Source: DATCMA01 sp036563645 (lineage in GTDB: Bacteria > Actinomycetota > Actinomycetes > Mycobacteriales > Micromonosporaceae). From it: a stretch of 64,000 nt of DNA. The notes beneath the pieces were generated by a model. That model did no database searches. It saw nothing but the letters and a program-made list of their open reading frames with translations, and was not told where the DNA came from. Positions 46,784-54,774 of this stretch are shown one piece after another. The stretch spans positions 1 through 64,000 of the forward strand of contig DATCMA010000027.1 of the NCBI GenBank assembly GCA_036563645.1, in the 5' to 3' direction. Numbering within the stretch: the first letter of the stretch is position 1; the number at the start of each line of letters is the position of its first letter. The translations under genes and the position numbers were made by a program.

Positions 46784-48249
46784 TAGGTGGTCCTCCGCGC
46801 CCAGAGCGCCATCAGACAGGCCACCAACGTCCGGGCCTCGACGTTCAGGTAGTAGCTGTGCTGCAAGAGGCTCACCAGGCGGTGGAGGGGCGTCCAGGTG
46901 TAGTTGCTCGGCGCATCGAGCGGGAAATCGTCCGGCACCTCGATCACGACATACCGCACCACCGCGTGGTACAGCCGCCCGCCTTCCTCGGAGAGCAGGA
47001 CGTCGTACCGGATGCGCTCCGGCGGGGCGTTCTGCACGTAGGTGAGGTACGGCGGCCACTGCTCTTCGGGGAGGTGGTGGACGTTCGCCGGAGTGACCTG
47101 GACCGTCGGGGCTATCTCCACCACGTCCAGCGCGCCGCCCGCTACCCGCGCCTGCACGAGCGCGTGCAGGACGCCGTCGCGCTGACGGACCAGCAGGGCG
47201 GCGAGGCCACCCGGGACCGGAGCGAGGATCGGCTGAGACCAGCACGCCACCTCGCGAGTGCTCGCGCGGATGTCCAGCCCGATGATGGAGAAGTAGCGCC
47301 CCTCCTCGTGCACGATCGCGTGCGACGTGCGATGCCAACCCCGTACCTGGTTGAGCGGAATCGTCTGGCGGACGAGCACGTGGCGGGTCTTCTCCTCCGC
47401 CAGCCAGCTCGTGATGTCACGAGCGCCGGCGAGGCTGGGGGTCGTGGGGTCGAGGGAGCGGTGGATCGCGAGCCGAAAGCTATCGGCCGATGCCATGCCC
47501 GCGGTGGCGTCGTCGACAGGACCCACGGGAACGCAGGACAACACCGTGCGGGTGTCCATGTTCAGCACGTTGTCGATCCAGAGGAGTTGGTAGAGCTGAC
47601 CGAGGGTCAGCCAACAGAAGTCGTCGTGGACCTCGATGTCGTCGAGGACCTCCACCACCATGTGGCGATTGCGCTTGCCCAAGAACCACGATCCCTGCTC
47701 GGACTGGAGGACATCGACGAGCACCCGTCCTCGCCGTGGGCCAAGGAAGTACTCGAGATAGCGGGTCGCGGCACCCCGATGTTTGCGCGTGTGGTTGCTC
47801 CGGGTCGCTTGGACAGTCGGCGACAGTTGCAGTCCGTTGACGTTTCCCGGCTCGACCTTGGCCTGCATGAGGCAGTGCAGAACCCCGTTGAATTCCTTGA
47901 CGAGGATGCCGAGTACCCCAATTTCCGGTTGCCGGATAATGGGCTGGCTCCAGTGACGCACCGGCCCGGAGTTCTTGCGGACCTCCAGCCCTTCGATCGT
48001 GAAGAACGCGCCACTGTCGTGCACCAAGTTCCCGGTATCGGGGTCCGAGGACCAGCGCGATAGTCCCGCTAGCGGCACCCGAACCGCCGCGAAGTCACTC
48101 GCTCGACGGCGCTCCTCGAACCACGCGAAGAAATCGGATAGCGTCATCACGGCACCCGTGGTGGTCAGGGCCGAGACCGCGAATCGGTGGCGCACGTGCC
48201 ACGGTGATAACTCGCGTGTCCCTCGTGTGGCCGTCTCGATTGACGTCAC
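46783..48249 (-). CDS. NDP-4-keto-6-deoxyhexose 2,3-dehydratase
   Basis: A protein of 488 aa, the usual length. It is built from two homologous halves: the stretch SQPIIRQPEIGVLGILV...LQLSPTVQAT (about 101-149) recurs as SQPILAPVPGGLAALLV...VEIAPTVQVT in the second half. This duplicated architecture is unique to 2,3-dehydratases that remove the C2 hydroxyl. GTG start with GGGAGG upstream. It heads the operon with the 3-ketoreductase and acetyl-CoA carboxylase genes, and is divergent from the 3,5-epimerase with a SARP-type repeat between them. Confidence 0.93.
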   Translation of the reverse strand: MTSIETATRGTRELSPWHVRHRFAVSALTTTGAVMTLSDFFAWFEERRRASDFAAVRVPLAGLSRWSSDPDTGNLVHDSGAFFTIEGLEVRKNSGPVRHWSQPIIRQPEIGVLGILVKEFNGVLHCLMQAKVEPGNVNGLQLSPTVQATRSNHTRKHRGAATRYLEYFLGPRRGRVLVDVLQSEQGSWFLGKRNRHMVVEVLDDIEVHDDFCWLTLGQLYQLLWIDNVLNMDTRTVLSCVPVGPVDDATAGMASADSFRLAIHRSLDPTTPSLAGARDITSWLAEEKTRHVLVRQTIPLNQVRGWHRTSHAIVHEEGRYFSIIGLDIRASTREVACWSQPILAPVPGGLAALLVRQRDGVLHALVQARVAGGALDVVEIAPTVQVTPANVHHLPEEQWPPYLTYVQNAPPERIRYDVLLSEEGGRLYHAVVRYVVIEVPDDFPLDAPSNYTWTPLHRLVSLLQHSYYLNVEARTLVACLMALWARRTT

Positions 48250-48359
48250 CTTGTCCTCCCTGAACGACCCAGCCGCGACCGGCTAGTTCCGTGCCACCAC
48301 CGGAGCCCGACGAGCCCTGTCTGCTGGGTTCTTTCCTCCGGCATCGTCACCGCGGGTGC

Positions 48360-48377
48360 TCAAATCTCGCTCAAGTC
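48360..48377 (+). promoter_or_regulatory. SARP-type direct repeat upstream of the 3,5-epimerase
   Basis: TCAAATC (48360) and TCAAGTC (48371) are 11 bp apart on the plus strand. AGGAAT follows after seven bases, one base closer than at the other sites. The epimerase ATG is 84 bases from the second repeat. The divergent 2,3-dehydratase operon starts 111 bases away on the other side. Confidence 0.6.
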
Positions 48378-48454
48378 CCGATGCAGGAATGCGCTGTCCA
48401 TCCGCCGCAGTCATCCAGGGATTTTCAAGTGGCGGTCCTTATGCTCTGTCCGCC

Positions 48455-49060
48455 ATGGAGTTTCGTCAGCTTGCGGTGCCACACGCGGTCAAGGTCATTC
48501 CTCGACAGCTACGGGATGCGCGCGGCTGCTTTTACGAGCAGTTCCGCCGAGCGGAGCTCGCGGCTGTCGTCGGGCATCCGTTCACTCTGGCGCAAGTCAA
48601 TCACTCGGTATCCCGACGCGGCACTCTCCGGGGAATCCACAGTGTGCTGACGCCGCCCGGGCAGGCGAAAATCGTCAGCTGCCTCCGCGGCGCCATCCTC
48701 GACATCGTCGTCGACATCCGCGTGGGATCGCCGACGTTCGGGGTCTACGACGTCACCGTGTTGGACGACCGTAGTGGCACGGCGATCTACGTAGCCGAGG
48801 GCCTCGGGCACGCGTTCCTCGCGCTCACCGATCAGGCGTGCGTGAGCTACCTCTGCTCAACCCCATACGTCCCGAGCACGTCATTCGAAATCAATCCGCT
48901 CGATCCCGAACTGGCCTTGCCGTGGCGGCTGTACGGTGAGCCGGTGATGTCGGAGAAGGACCGGAACGCGCCCAGCCTCGCGGAGGCGCGCGAGCTCGGC
49001 CTGCTGCCGAACTACCAGGACTGTCTCAAGCTCTACGAGGAGCTGCGGCTAGCGGGTTAG
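48455..49060 (+). CDS. dTDP-4-keto-6-deoxyhexose 3,5-epimerase (or 5-epimerase)
   Basis: A protein of 201 aa, the RmlC cupin family: DARGCFYEQFRRAEL, NHSVSRRGTLRGIHSVLTP with the catalytic-base His in RGIH, QAKIVSCLRGAILDIVVDIR and GLGHAFLALTDQACVSYLC. It inverts C5 (and possibly C3) to give L-sugars, so at least one L-deoxyhexose is expected. RGIHSV replaces the more usual RG(L/I)HYQ, as in many antibiotic-cluster epimerases. There is no clear ribosome binding site before the ATG. It overlaps the convergent 4-ketoreductase by four bases. Confidence 0.88.
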   Translation: MEFRQLAVPHAVKVIPRQLRDARGCFYEQFRRAELAAVVGHPFTLAQVNHSVSRRGTLRGIHSVLTPPGQAKIVSCLRGAILDIVVDIRVGSPTFGVYDVTVLDDRSGTAIYVAEGLGHAFLALTDQACVSYLCSTPYVPSTSFEINPLDPELALPWRLYGEPVMSEKDRNAPSLAEARELGLLPNYQDCLKLYEELRLAG

Positions 49061-50031
49061 CGGGCGCGGTCGCCGGCGGCGACCGCCGCGGCCCACAGCG
49101 CGCGGATCGAGTCGTCGAGGGAGATCCGCGGAGCCCACCCGAGGATCCGCCGCGCCTCGCTCACGTCGACTCGCTGCCACGACACACCGCCGCTGCGGCT
49201 CGTCGCCTGGGGTTCCTCGACCAGGCGCGCGGCGGTGCCGCTGACGTCGATGAGTTTCTCAATGAGCGTGGCGACCGGCACGGCTTCGCCACGGCCGATG
49301 TTGATGACCGATCCGGTCACCGGAGCGGACGCGGTGGCGAGGACCGCCGTGGCCACGTCCCGCACGTCGATGAAGTCGCACCGGGCGCGCAGCGGCGCCA
49401 GCCGCAGCGTGGCGAGACCGCCGGACCGGGTCGCGGCGAGCAGGGCGGCGGCGGTGTTGCCTAACAGGCTGCCCAGCGGCGCGCCCGGGCCGGAGACGTT
49501 AGCGACCCGCAGCACCACCCCGTCGACGCCCCACCGGGCCACGCTGTCGAGCACGATCTCCGAGGCCCGGAGCTTGCTCCGCCCATAGCTGCTGATGGGA
49601 TGGGTCGGCGTGTCCCGGCCGATGCTCTCCCCCGGCGGTACGGGGCCGTACTCGTGCACCGATCCGAGGTGGATGAGCCGAGGCCGCCAGGGCAGGTGGG
49701 CGAGCGCACGCACGAGACGCCGGACGAGGCGGACGTTGGACTCGGCGAGCTGCTGCTCGGTGACGTTCCACACCGCCCCGGCCGCGTTGACCACCACCTC
49801 GGGTCGCTCGGCGAGGAGCACTCGCACCAACTCGTCGACCGCGGTGTTCGCGACGTCCATCCGGAGCCATCGACAGTCATCCCCCCGGGCCGGTCGGCGG
49901 GACACCGCGGTAACCCGCCACCCCCGCTCAGCGAACACCGCGCGGACCTGGGTGCCGATGAAGCCGGTGCCGCCGATGACGAGCAATCGCCCACCGGCGG
50001 CGAGTGGAGCGGCGTCCCTGGACGGGTGCAC
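49057..50031 (-). CDS. NDP-4-keto-hexose 4-ketoreductase (NAD-dependent epimerase/dehydratase family)
   Basis: A protein of 324 aa from a GTG with GGAGG. Extended-SDR marks: GRLLVIGGTGFIGTQVRAVF, VVNAAGAVWN, SSYGRSKLRASE (Tyr-x3-Lys) and DFIDVRDVATAVLA. It most likely reduces the C4 ketone in the last step before glycosyl transfer. It follows the ACP gene after a 100-base gap at the end of the minimal PKS operon, so sugar completion and chain synthesis are co-transcribed. Confidence 0.87.
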   Translation of the reverse strand: MHPSRDAAPLAAGGRLLVIGGTGFIGTQVRAVFAERGWRVTAVSRRPARGDDCRWLRMDVANTAVDELVRVLLAERPEVVVNAAGAVWNVTEQQLAESNVRLVRRLVRALAHLPWRPRLIHLGSVHEYGPVPPGESIGRDTPTHPISSYGRSKLRASEIVLDSVARWGVDGVVLRVANVSGPGAPLGSLLGNTAAALLAATRSGGLATLRLAPLRARCDFIDVRDVATAVLATASAPVTGSVINIGRGEAVPVATLIEKLIDVSGTAARLVEEPQATSRSGGVSWQRVDVSEARRILGWAPRISLDDSIRALWAAAVAAGDRAR

Positions 50032-50133
50032 GAGAACCTCCGGAAGGACGGATAGGGGGGAGTGGCGACGGGCCCGGCCACCGTGAACGACGACGACCAG
50101 GCCCGGCCCGCGCGTCGCGGGCGCACCCAGACG

Positions 50134-50394
50134 TCAGCGGGAGGCGCCCGCGAGAACGGTGTTGACCAACTCGACGAGGGCGCGCGGGGTACGCGCCTCG
50201 GTCACGACGTGATCCTCAAGGCGAATCTGAAACCGACGCTGAATGATGGCAGCCGTCTCCAGCAGCGCGAGGGAGTCATAGCCGAGGTCGGCGAAGTCGA
50301 CGTCGGCGATGTCCCCGCTCAGGTCCACCGACTCGTCCTCCCCAGCGCACTCCCGCATGATCTCCGTCAACTCACGGATTGTCAGAGTCGGCAT
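50134..50394 (-). CDS. Acyl carrier protein of the type II PKS
   Basis: A protein of 86 aa with GGGAAGGGAG upstream of the ATG. The phosphopantetheine attachment site is DLGYDSLALLETAA, with Ser41. It carries the growing poly-beta-ketone between KS-alpha/CLF and the cyclases. The start codon lies 23 bases inside the end of the CLF gene, in the usual KS-CLF-ACP order. Confidence 0.95.
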   Translation of the reverse strand: MPTLTIRELTEIMRECAGEDESVDLSGDIADVDFADLGYDSLALLETAAIIQRRFQIRLEDHVVTEARTPRALVELVNTVLAGASR

Positions 50395-51649
50395 AGCAGC
50401 TCCCTTCCCCCATCTCTGGTGCGCGCCGGCCGGAGCTCACGCCACGCACCACCATGACCGAGTTGAATCCGCGGTAGCCGCGGGCGATCACGAGCGCGAC
50501 ATTGACCGGGCACCGCCGGGCCTTCCCCACCACGAGATCGATCGGATAGTCGCCGGCGTCCACGACGTTGATCGACGGCGGGATGATGCCGTCCCGGATC
50601 GACAGCAAGGCCGCGGCGACGTCCAATGGAGCGCCACCCGAGAAGAGGCGGCCAGTCATCGTCTTCGGCGCGGTCACCGGCACGCCGTACGGGCCGAACA
50701 CCTCGACGAGGGCCTCCGCCTCGACGCGGTCCGCCTCCGGGACGCCGGCGGCGTCCGCGAACACCACGTCGACGTCGCCTGGCGCCACGCCGGCGTCGCG
50801 CAGCGCCGCGTCGATGGCGCGCCGCAACGCTGGCGGCCGGCCCGATCCCGGCGGGGGGTCGAAGCTGGCGGCGTACCCGGCGATCTCCCCATAGCCGCGG
50901 TCTCCGCCTCGACTGCGGAAGGCCTCCGCGCTCTCGAGAATGAGGATCGCTCCGCCTTCGCCGGGAACCCAGCCGCCGGCGTCCCGGGCGAACGGACGAT
51001 AGGCCCGATTCGGATCGTCGTCGCGGCTGGCGTGGCCGGGAGCGAGCAGCGCCACCCACCCCCACGGGCACAGCGCGGAGTCAACCCCGCCGGTGACCAT
51101 GACCGGGATTCCTTTACGGATGTGCCTGCGCGCCTGGGCGATGGCGTCCAAGCCACCTGCCTGGTCGGCGACGAGCACTCCGGACGGGCCGCGCATCCCA
51201 TGCCGGATCGAGATCTGTCCCGTGTTCACCGCGTAGAACCACGCGAAGGACTGGTAGGCGCTGACGTACTCCGGCCCCTTACTCCACAGCCGTTCCAATT
51301 CCCGCTGCCCGAACTCGAAGCCCCCGGAGGCACTGGCGGTCACCACGCCGGCGGCGTACTCGGGCAACGTGGCGGCGTCGATGCCGGCGTCCGCCAACGC
51401 CCACTCGGCCGCGACCAGCGCGAGCCGGGTCATCCGGTCCGTCTGGGGCAGCAGCCGGCTCGGCAAGTGGCGCGTCGGATCGAAGTCTCTGATCTCTCCC
51501 GCCAGCTTGGTGGTGTACGGCGTGGGATCAAACCGAGTGATCCGACGGATGCCGTTGACCCCGGCTACCGTCGCCTGCCAGTACTTCTGAGTTCCCAAAC
51601 CGGTGGGTGCGACCACCCCAAGTCCGGTGACGACCGCTGCCTGGCTCAT
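50372..51649 (-). CDS. Type II PKS chain length factor (KS-beta)
   Basis: A protein of 425 aa. It has the ketosynthase fold, but the active-site Cys is replaced by Gln163 (GVLVADQAGGLDA), the CLF signature; Gln supports decarboxylation of malonyl-ACP. With KS-alpha it forms the heterodimer that fixes chain length. I cannot predict the number of extensions by eye. Its ATG overlaps the KS-alpha TGA (ATGA), ensuring equal translation of the two subunits. Confidence 0.95.
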   Translation of the reverse strand: MSQAAVVTGLGVVAPTGLGTQKYWQATVAGVNGIRRITRFDPTPYTTKLAGEIRDFDPTRHLPSRLLPQTDRMTRLALVAAEWALADAGIDAATLPEYAAGVVTASASGGFEFGQRELERLWSKGPEYVSAYQSFAWFYAVNTGQISIRHGMRGPSGVLVADQAGGLDAIAQARRHIRKGIPVMVTGGVDSALCPWGWVALLAPGHASRDDDPNRAYRPFARDAGGWVPGEGGAILILESAEAFRSRGGDRGYGEIAGYAASFDPPPGSGRPPALRRAIDAALRDAGVAPGDVDVVFADAAGVPEADRVEAEALVEVFGPYGVPVTAPKTMTGRLFSGGAPLDVAAALLSIRDGIIPPSINVVDAGDYPIDLVVGKARRCPVNVALVIARGYRGFNSVMVVRGVSSGRRAPEMGEGSCYADSDNP

Positions 51650-52941
51650 CGCCGTCCTCGCCACTGTGGACTGACAAGCACCATCGCGCTTTGAAAGCCG
51701 CCGAATCCGCTTCCGACGGTCAGCACGGCGTCGAGCTGCTTCTCCCGGGCGACGAGCGGCACGTAGTCCAGGTCGCACTCGGGATCGGACTCGTGGAGAT
51801 TCGCGGTGGGTGGGACGACACCGTTCTCGATCGCGAGAGCGCACGCCGCGATCTCCAACGAACCGATCGCGCCCAACGAGTGCCCGATCATGGACTTGAT
51901 CGAGCTCACCGGCACGCGATACGCGTGCTCGCCGAGGCTGCGCTTGAACGCCGCGGTCTCGTGCCGGTCGTTCTGCCGCGTGCCCGAGCCGTGCGCGTTG
52001 ACGTAGTCGATCTCGTCGGGATTGACCCGGGCCTCATCGAGCGCCGCCCGGATCGCCTCCGCCATCTCCCGGCCATCCGGCCGTAGCCCCGTCATGTGGT
52101 ACGCGTTGCACCGCGAGCCGAAGCCAGCGATCTCGGCGTACGCGGTCGCCCCTCGCCGCTGCGCGTGCGCGGCCGATTCGAGCACGAACATCGCCGCCCC
52201 CTCGCCGAGGACGAATCCGTCCCGGGTGCGGTCGAACGGCCGCGAAGCGTGCTCCGGATCGTCGTTGCGCGGGCTGGTCGCTTTGATCGCGTCGAAGCAC
52301 GCCACGGTGATCGGCGAGATCGGAGCGTCCGAGGCCCCCGCCACCATGACGTCGACCACGCCCTCGCGGATCAACTCCACCGCGTGCGCCACGGCGTCGA
52401 TCCCCGAGGTGCATCCGGTGGAGACCACCGCGGTCGGTCCCTCCGCTCCGACCTGCCACGCCACCTCCGCGGCGATCGAGCTGGGGACCAAGTACTCGTA
52501 GAGGTGAGGTACCGCGTATCCCTGATCGACCAGCCAGTGGGCGCCGCTGTCGCTGACGATGACGTACTCCCGTTCCAGGCTGATCGTCGATCCCACCGCG
52601 GTCCCCACGCTGACTCCGATCCGCTCGGGGTTGATCTGCTCGAGGTCAATCGCGCTATCGGCGACCGCTTCCCTCGCGCAGACGATGGCGAACTGGGCCA
52701 CCCGGTCACAGCGGCGAATCTCCCGGGGCGTGAGGTCGTGCTCGGAGGGATCGAAGTCGCACTCCGCGGCGATCTGGGACCGAAACGGGGTGGGGTCGAA
52801 ACGGGTGATCCGCCGGGTAGCGGTTCGCCCCGAGACGAGGAGGTCCCAGAAGTTCTTGCGGCCGATCGCACCGGGTGCGATCACCCCGATACCGGTGATG
52901 ACAACCCGGTGTTGTCTCGCGTCTCCGCTCTGATCAGGCAT
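51646..52941 (-). CDS. Type II PKS ketosynthase (KS-alpha)
   Basis: A protein of 431 aa starting at the ATG at 52941 with GGGGAG upstream; a TTG twelve bases earlier has no ribosome binding site. Catalytic triad: Cys177 in VVSTGCTSGIDA, His317 in VNAHGSGTRQND and His354 in SIKSMIGHSLGAIG. It performs all the chain-extending Claisen condensations of the aromatic polyketide. It is the first gene of KS-CLF-ACP-4-ketoreductase, and its promoter carries a triple SARP-type repeat. Confidence 0.96.
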   Translation of the reverse strand: MPDQSGDARQHRVVITGIGVIAPGAIGRKNFWDLLVSGRTATRRITRFDPTPFRSQIAAECDFDPSEHDLTPREIRRCDRVAQFAIVCAREAVADSAIDLEQINPERIGVSVGTAVGSTISLEREYVIVSDSGAHWLVDQGYAVPHLYEYLVPSSIAAEVAWQVGAEGPTAVVSTGCTSGIDAVAHAVELIREGVVDVMVAGASDAPISPITVACFDAIKATSPRNDDPEHASRPFDRTRDGFVLGEGAAMFVLESAAHAQRRGATAYAEIAGFGSRCNAYHMTGLRPDGREMAEAIRAALDEARVNPDEIDYVNAHGSGTRQNDRHETAAFKRSLGEHAYRVPVSSIKSMIGHSLGAIGSLEIAACALAIENGVVPPTANLHESDPECDLDYVPLVAREKQLDAVLTVGSGFGGFQSAMVLVSPQWRGRR

Positions 52942-53141
52942 CCTTCTCCCCAACCGCCACCGCGATCCCGCACCTCCTGCAGGTGGTCAGCCAGCGGCTG
53001 CCCAGGGAGTGGCAGGGCGACGGCTCCTCGCCGAGGTTCCGCCAGCGTCAGATGCCACCGGAACCATCGATGTTCTGCAGCCACATGAACGTGCCCCAGC
53101 CGAAGCCTTTTCCGCTTGGGCCACCCAAGCATTACCGCGGT

Positions 53142-53170
53142 TCCTTGAAAACAGCTCAAGTCAAGCTTGA
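53142..53170 (-). promoter_or_regulatory. SARP-type repeats upstream of KS-alpha
   Basis: On the minus strand TCAAGCT (from 53170) and TCAAGGA (from 53148) are 22 bp apart, with the related TTGAGCT exactly midway (from 53159), so three heptamers run at 11-bp period. Eight bases further is AATGCT (53133-53128), fitting xAxxxT. The KS-alpha start is about 200 bases downstream, giving a long leader. Confidence 0.7.
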
Positions 53171-53782
53171 GAGATAAGTTGATCTATGTATCGGCTGATT
53201 TTTCAGGGCATACGGACGTACCAAAGTGGATATCGGCCGCCCCTCCTCAACCGCGCCCCATCATCCATACGAGCGGGGCATCGAAAACGCTATGACCCCG
53301 CCGTCTTCCCCCACAACTTACGGATCTTGTGTTGCCTCCACACACTCGCAAGACATCACAGACGCCTGCCTCATCCTCGAATCTGACACCGTCGTGACCG
53401 TGAGACGACCGCCGGCGCGCCGAAAGGCATGGAACACTCCCTCAGCGTATCGTCCATCCGCCACTACTCGACGTAACAAGAACGCCGTGAGGTGATGCGG
53501 CATGAAACCGTATAATTCGGATAAAACTCTCTAACGCAAAGACAGTGATAACCCTTATAACCCCATAAAAGTGACAGTATCTCCATAGCGGATTTAACAT
53601 CCAGGACAGTTTGTAATTATCATATTAACGACTATTAGGGTTAGTTTCTGAAAAATTCTAAATTCCCTGATACGCGTTCCATCACGAGCAGTAACCACAC
53701 CATTACCAGTAATGCCAACGTTGATCCGAACATCAGCGAACAACACGCTGCGTCAGATTAGGAACCGGGACTAACTAAATCA
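53171..53782. other. AT-rich intergenic region between KS-alpha and the SARP gene
   Basis: The whole gap 52942-53857 has no convincing gene. From about 53500 the base composition drops sharply to A/T-rich runs (for example TAATTATCATATTAACG near 53614), quite unlike the rest of the window. Short open frames here have neither codon bias nor ribosome binding sites. It most likely holds the regulatory DNA of the divergent KS-alpha and SARP transcripts. I see no other defined element between the SARP repeats and the promoter at 53783. Confidence 0.6.
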
Positions 53783-53811
53783 TTGACAGATACTCATTTG
53801 TCAGTTAGATT
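53783..53811 (+). promoter_or_regulatory. Near-consensus promoter of the SARP gene
   Basis: TTGACA (53783-53788) and TAGATT (53806-53811) are separated by exactly 17 bases, an almost ideal housekeeping sigma promoter. Transcription would start near 53818, just before the TetR-type palindrome. A dyad TGACA-N10-TGTCA (53784-53803) overlaps the -35 and spacer and might bind a further regulator. Confidence 0.65.
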
Positions 53812-53823
53812 CGACCAAGAATG

Positions 53824-53836
53824 TTTACCGGGTAAA
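53824..53836. promoter_or_regulatory. Putative TetR operator in the SARP leader
   Basis: TTTACCGGGTAAA, a perfect 6-1-6 palindrome, begins about six bases after the predicted transcription start and ends 21 bases before the SARP ATG. A repressor bound here would block the initiating polymerase. It differs from the cydA copy only in the centre base. Confidence 0.65.
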
Positions 53837-53857
53837 AGTCTATCAATCGGGGGAGAC

Positions 53858-54694
53858 ATGCCTACTGGGGAGCTGGCAATTTCTGTCCTCGGTCCACTAA
53901 GCGTAAAATTCGGTAACGTAGACGTAACACCAACCGCTCCCAAGCCGCGGCAGGTGCTCGCACTTCTCTTGATCAACATGCCGAAGGTCGTGTCTGTGGA
54001 CACGTTAGTCCGCGAATTGTGGGCGGAGAATCCTCCCCGCAGCGCCTCGACGACGCTGCAGACCTACGTGCTGCAGCTTCGCAAGTCCTTCGCCCGCGGC
54101 GTCCAGAAGGACACGTCGTACGTCGCCGAGCGGATCTTGGTGACCCGGCACGGGGGTTACCTGCTCAACCCACCGCTGGGTTCCTTCGACCTTCACGAGT
54201 TCGAGCGCCTGGCAGCCGAAGGACGGGAAGCCTTTCACGCCGGTGACTATCCGCGCGCCTCAGCCCTGCTGCGCTCGGCGTTGCACGTGTGGCAAGGGCC
54301 GATGCTCGTCGATGTGCAACCGGGCGAGATCCTCGAGGCGCACATGGTTCGGATCGAGGAGCTGCGCCTCTCGACCCTGGAGCTTCGGATCCGGGCCGAC
54401 CTCGCGCAGGGCCTTCACCACGAAGTGGTACACGAGCTCACCGCGCTGACCGCGCTGCACCCGTTGCACGAGAGTTTCCACGCCCTGTTGATGATCGCGC
54501 TGTGTCAGTCGGGACGGCGTCCCCACGCGCTCGCCGTCTACAAGCGGATTCGCAACACGCTCGTCTCGGAACTCGGCATCGAACCCTCGCACGAGCTGCA
54601 GTCCCTCCACCGGGCTGCCTTGACCGCGGATCCCCAGCTCAACTTCCTGCCGCGGACACTCATGGACACAGGACAACCTGCCTTGGCGTCGTAG
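53858..54694 (+). CDS. SARP-family pathway-specific transcriptional activator
   Basis: A protein of 278 aa from the ATG at 53858 with GGGGGAG upstream; the frame is open to 53783, but those codons overlap the promoter. An N-terminal OmpR-like winged helix (ELAISVLGPLSVKFGNVDV, KPRQVLALLLINMPKVVSVDTLVRELW, TTLQTYVLQLRKS) is followed by the bacterial transcriptional activation domain (DLHEFERLAAEGREAFHAGDYPRA and helical repeats). Leu50 is encoded by TTA (54005-54007), so translation probably needs the bldA tRNA. SARPs bind 11-bp spaced TCGAG/TCAAG-like repeats, which are seen at five promoters in the window. It ends convergent to the type I PKS gene. Confidence 0.94.
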   Translation: MPTGELAISVLGPLSVKFGNVDVTPTAPKPRQVLALLLINMPKVVSVDTLVRELWAENPPRSASTTLQTYVLQLRKSFARGVQKDTSYVAERILVTRHGGYLLNPPLGSFDLHEFERLAAEGREAFHAGDYPRASALLRSALHVWQGPMLVDVQPGEILEAHMVRIEELRLSTLELRIRADLAQGLHHEVVHELTALTALHPLHESFHALLMIALCQSGRRPHALAVYKRIRNTLVSELGIEPSHELQSLHRAALTADPQLNFLPRTLMDTGQPALAS

Positions 54695-54726
54695 GTGGTC
54701 GCGAGATCGGGCTAGCAACCCAGTAG

Positions 54727-54758
54727 GAAAGGGCGGGATCTCGAGATCCCGCCCTTTC
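54727..54758. terminator. 16-bp perfect hairpin between the SARP and type I PKS genes
   Basis: Bases 54727-54742 and 54743-54758 are exact reverse complements (GAAAGGGCGGGATCTC and its mirror) with no loop spacer, so four bases will form the loop. Lying in the 80-base gap between two convergent stop codons, it can end both transcripts. Confidence 0.8.
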
Positions 54759-54774
54759 TCCGTCCGGATCCGGG

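Noticed and set aside
53186..53495. Short plus-strand open frames in the KS-alpha/SARP gap
   Set aside because: There is no ribosome binding site, no codon bias and no recognisable fold; the stretch sits between regulatory motifs and is better read as non-coding.
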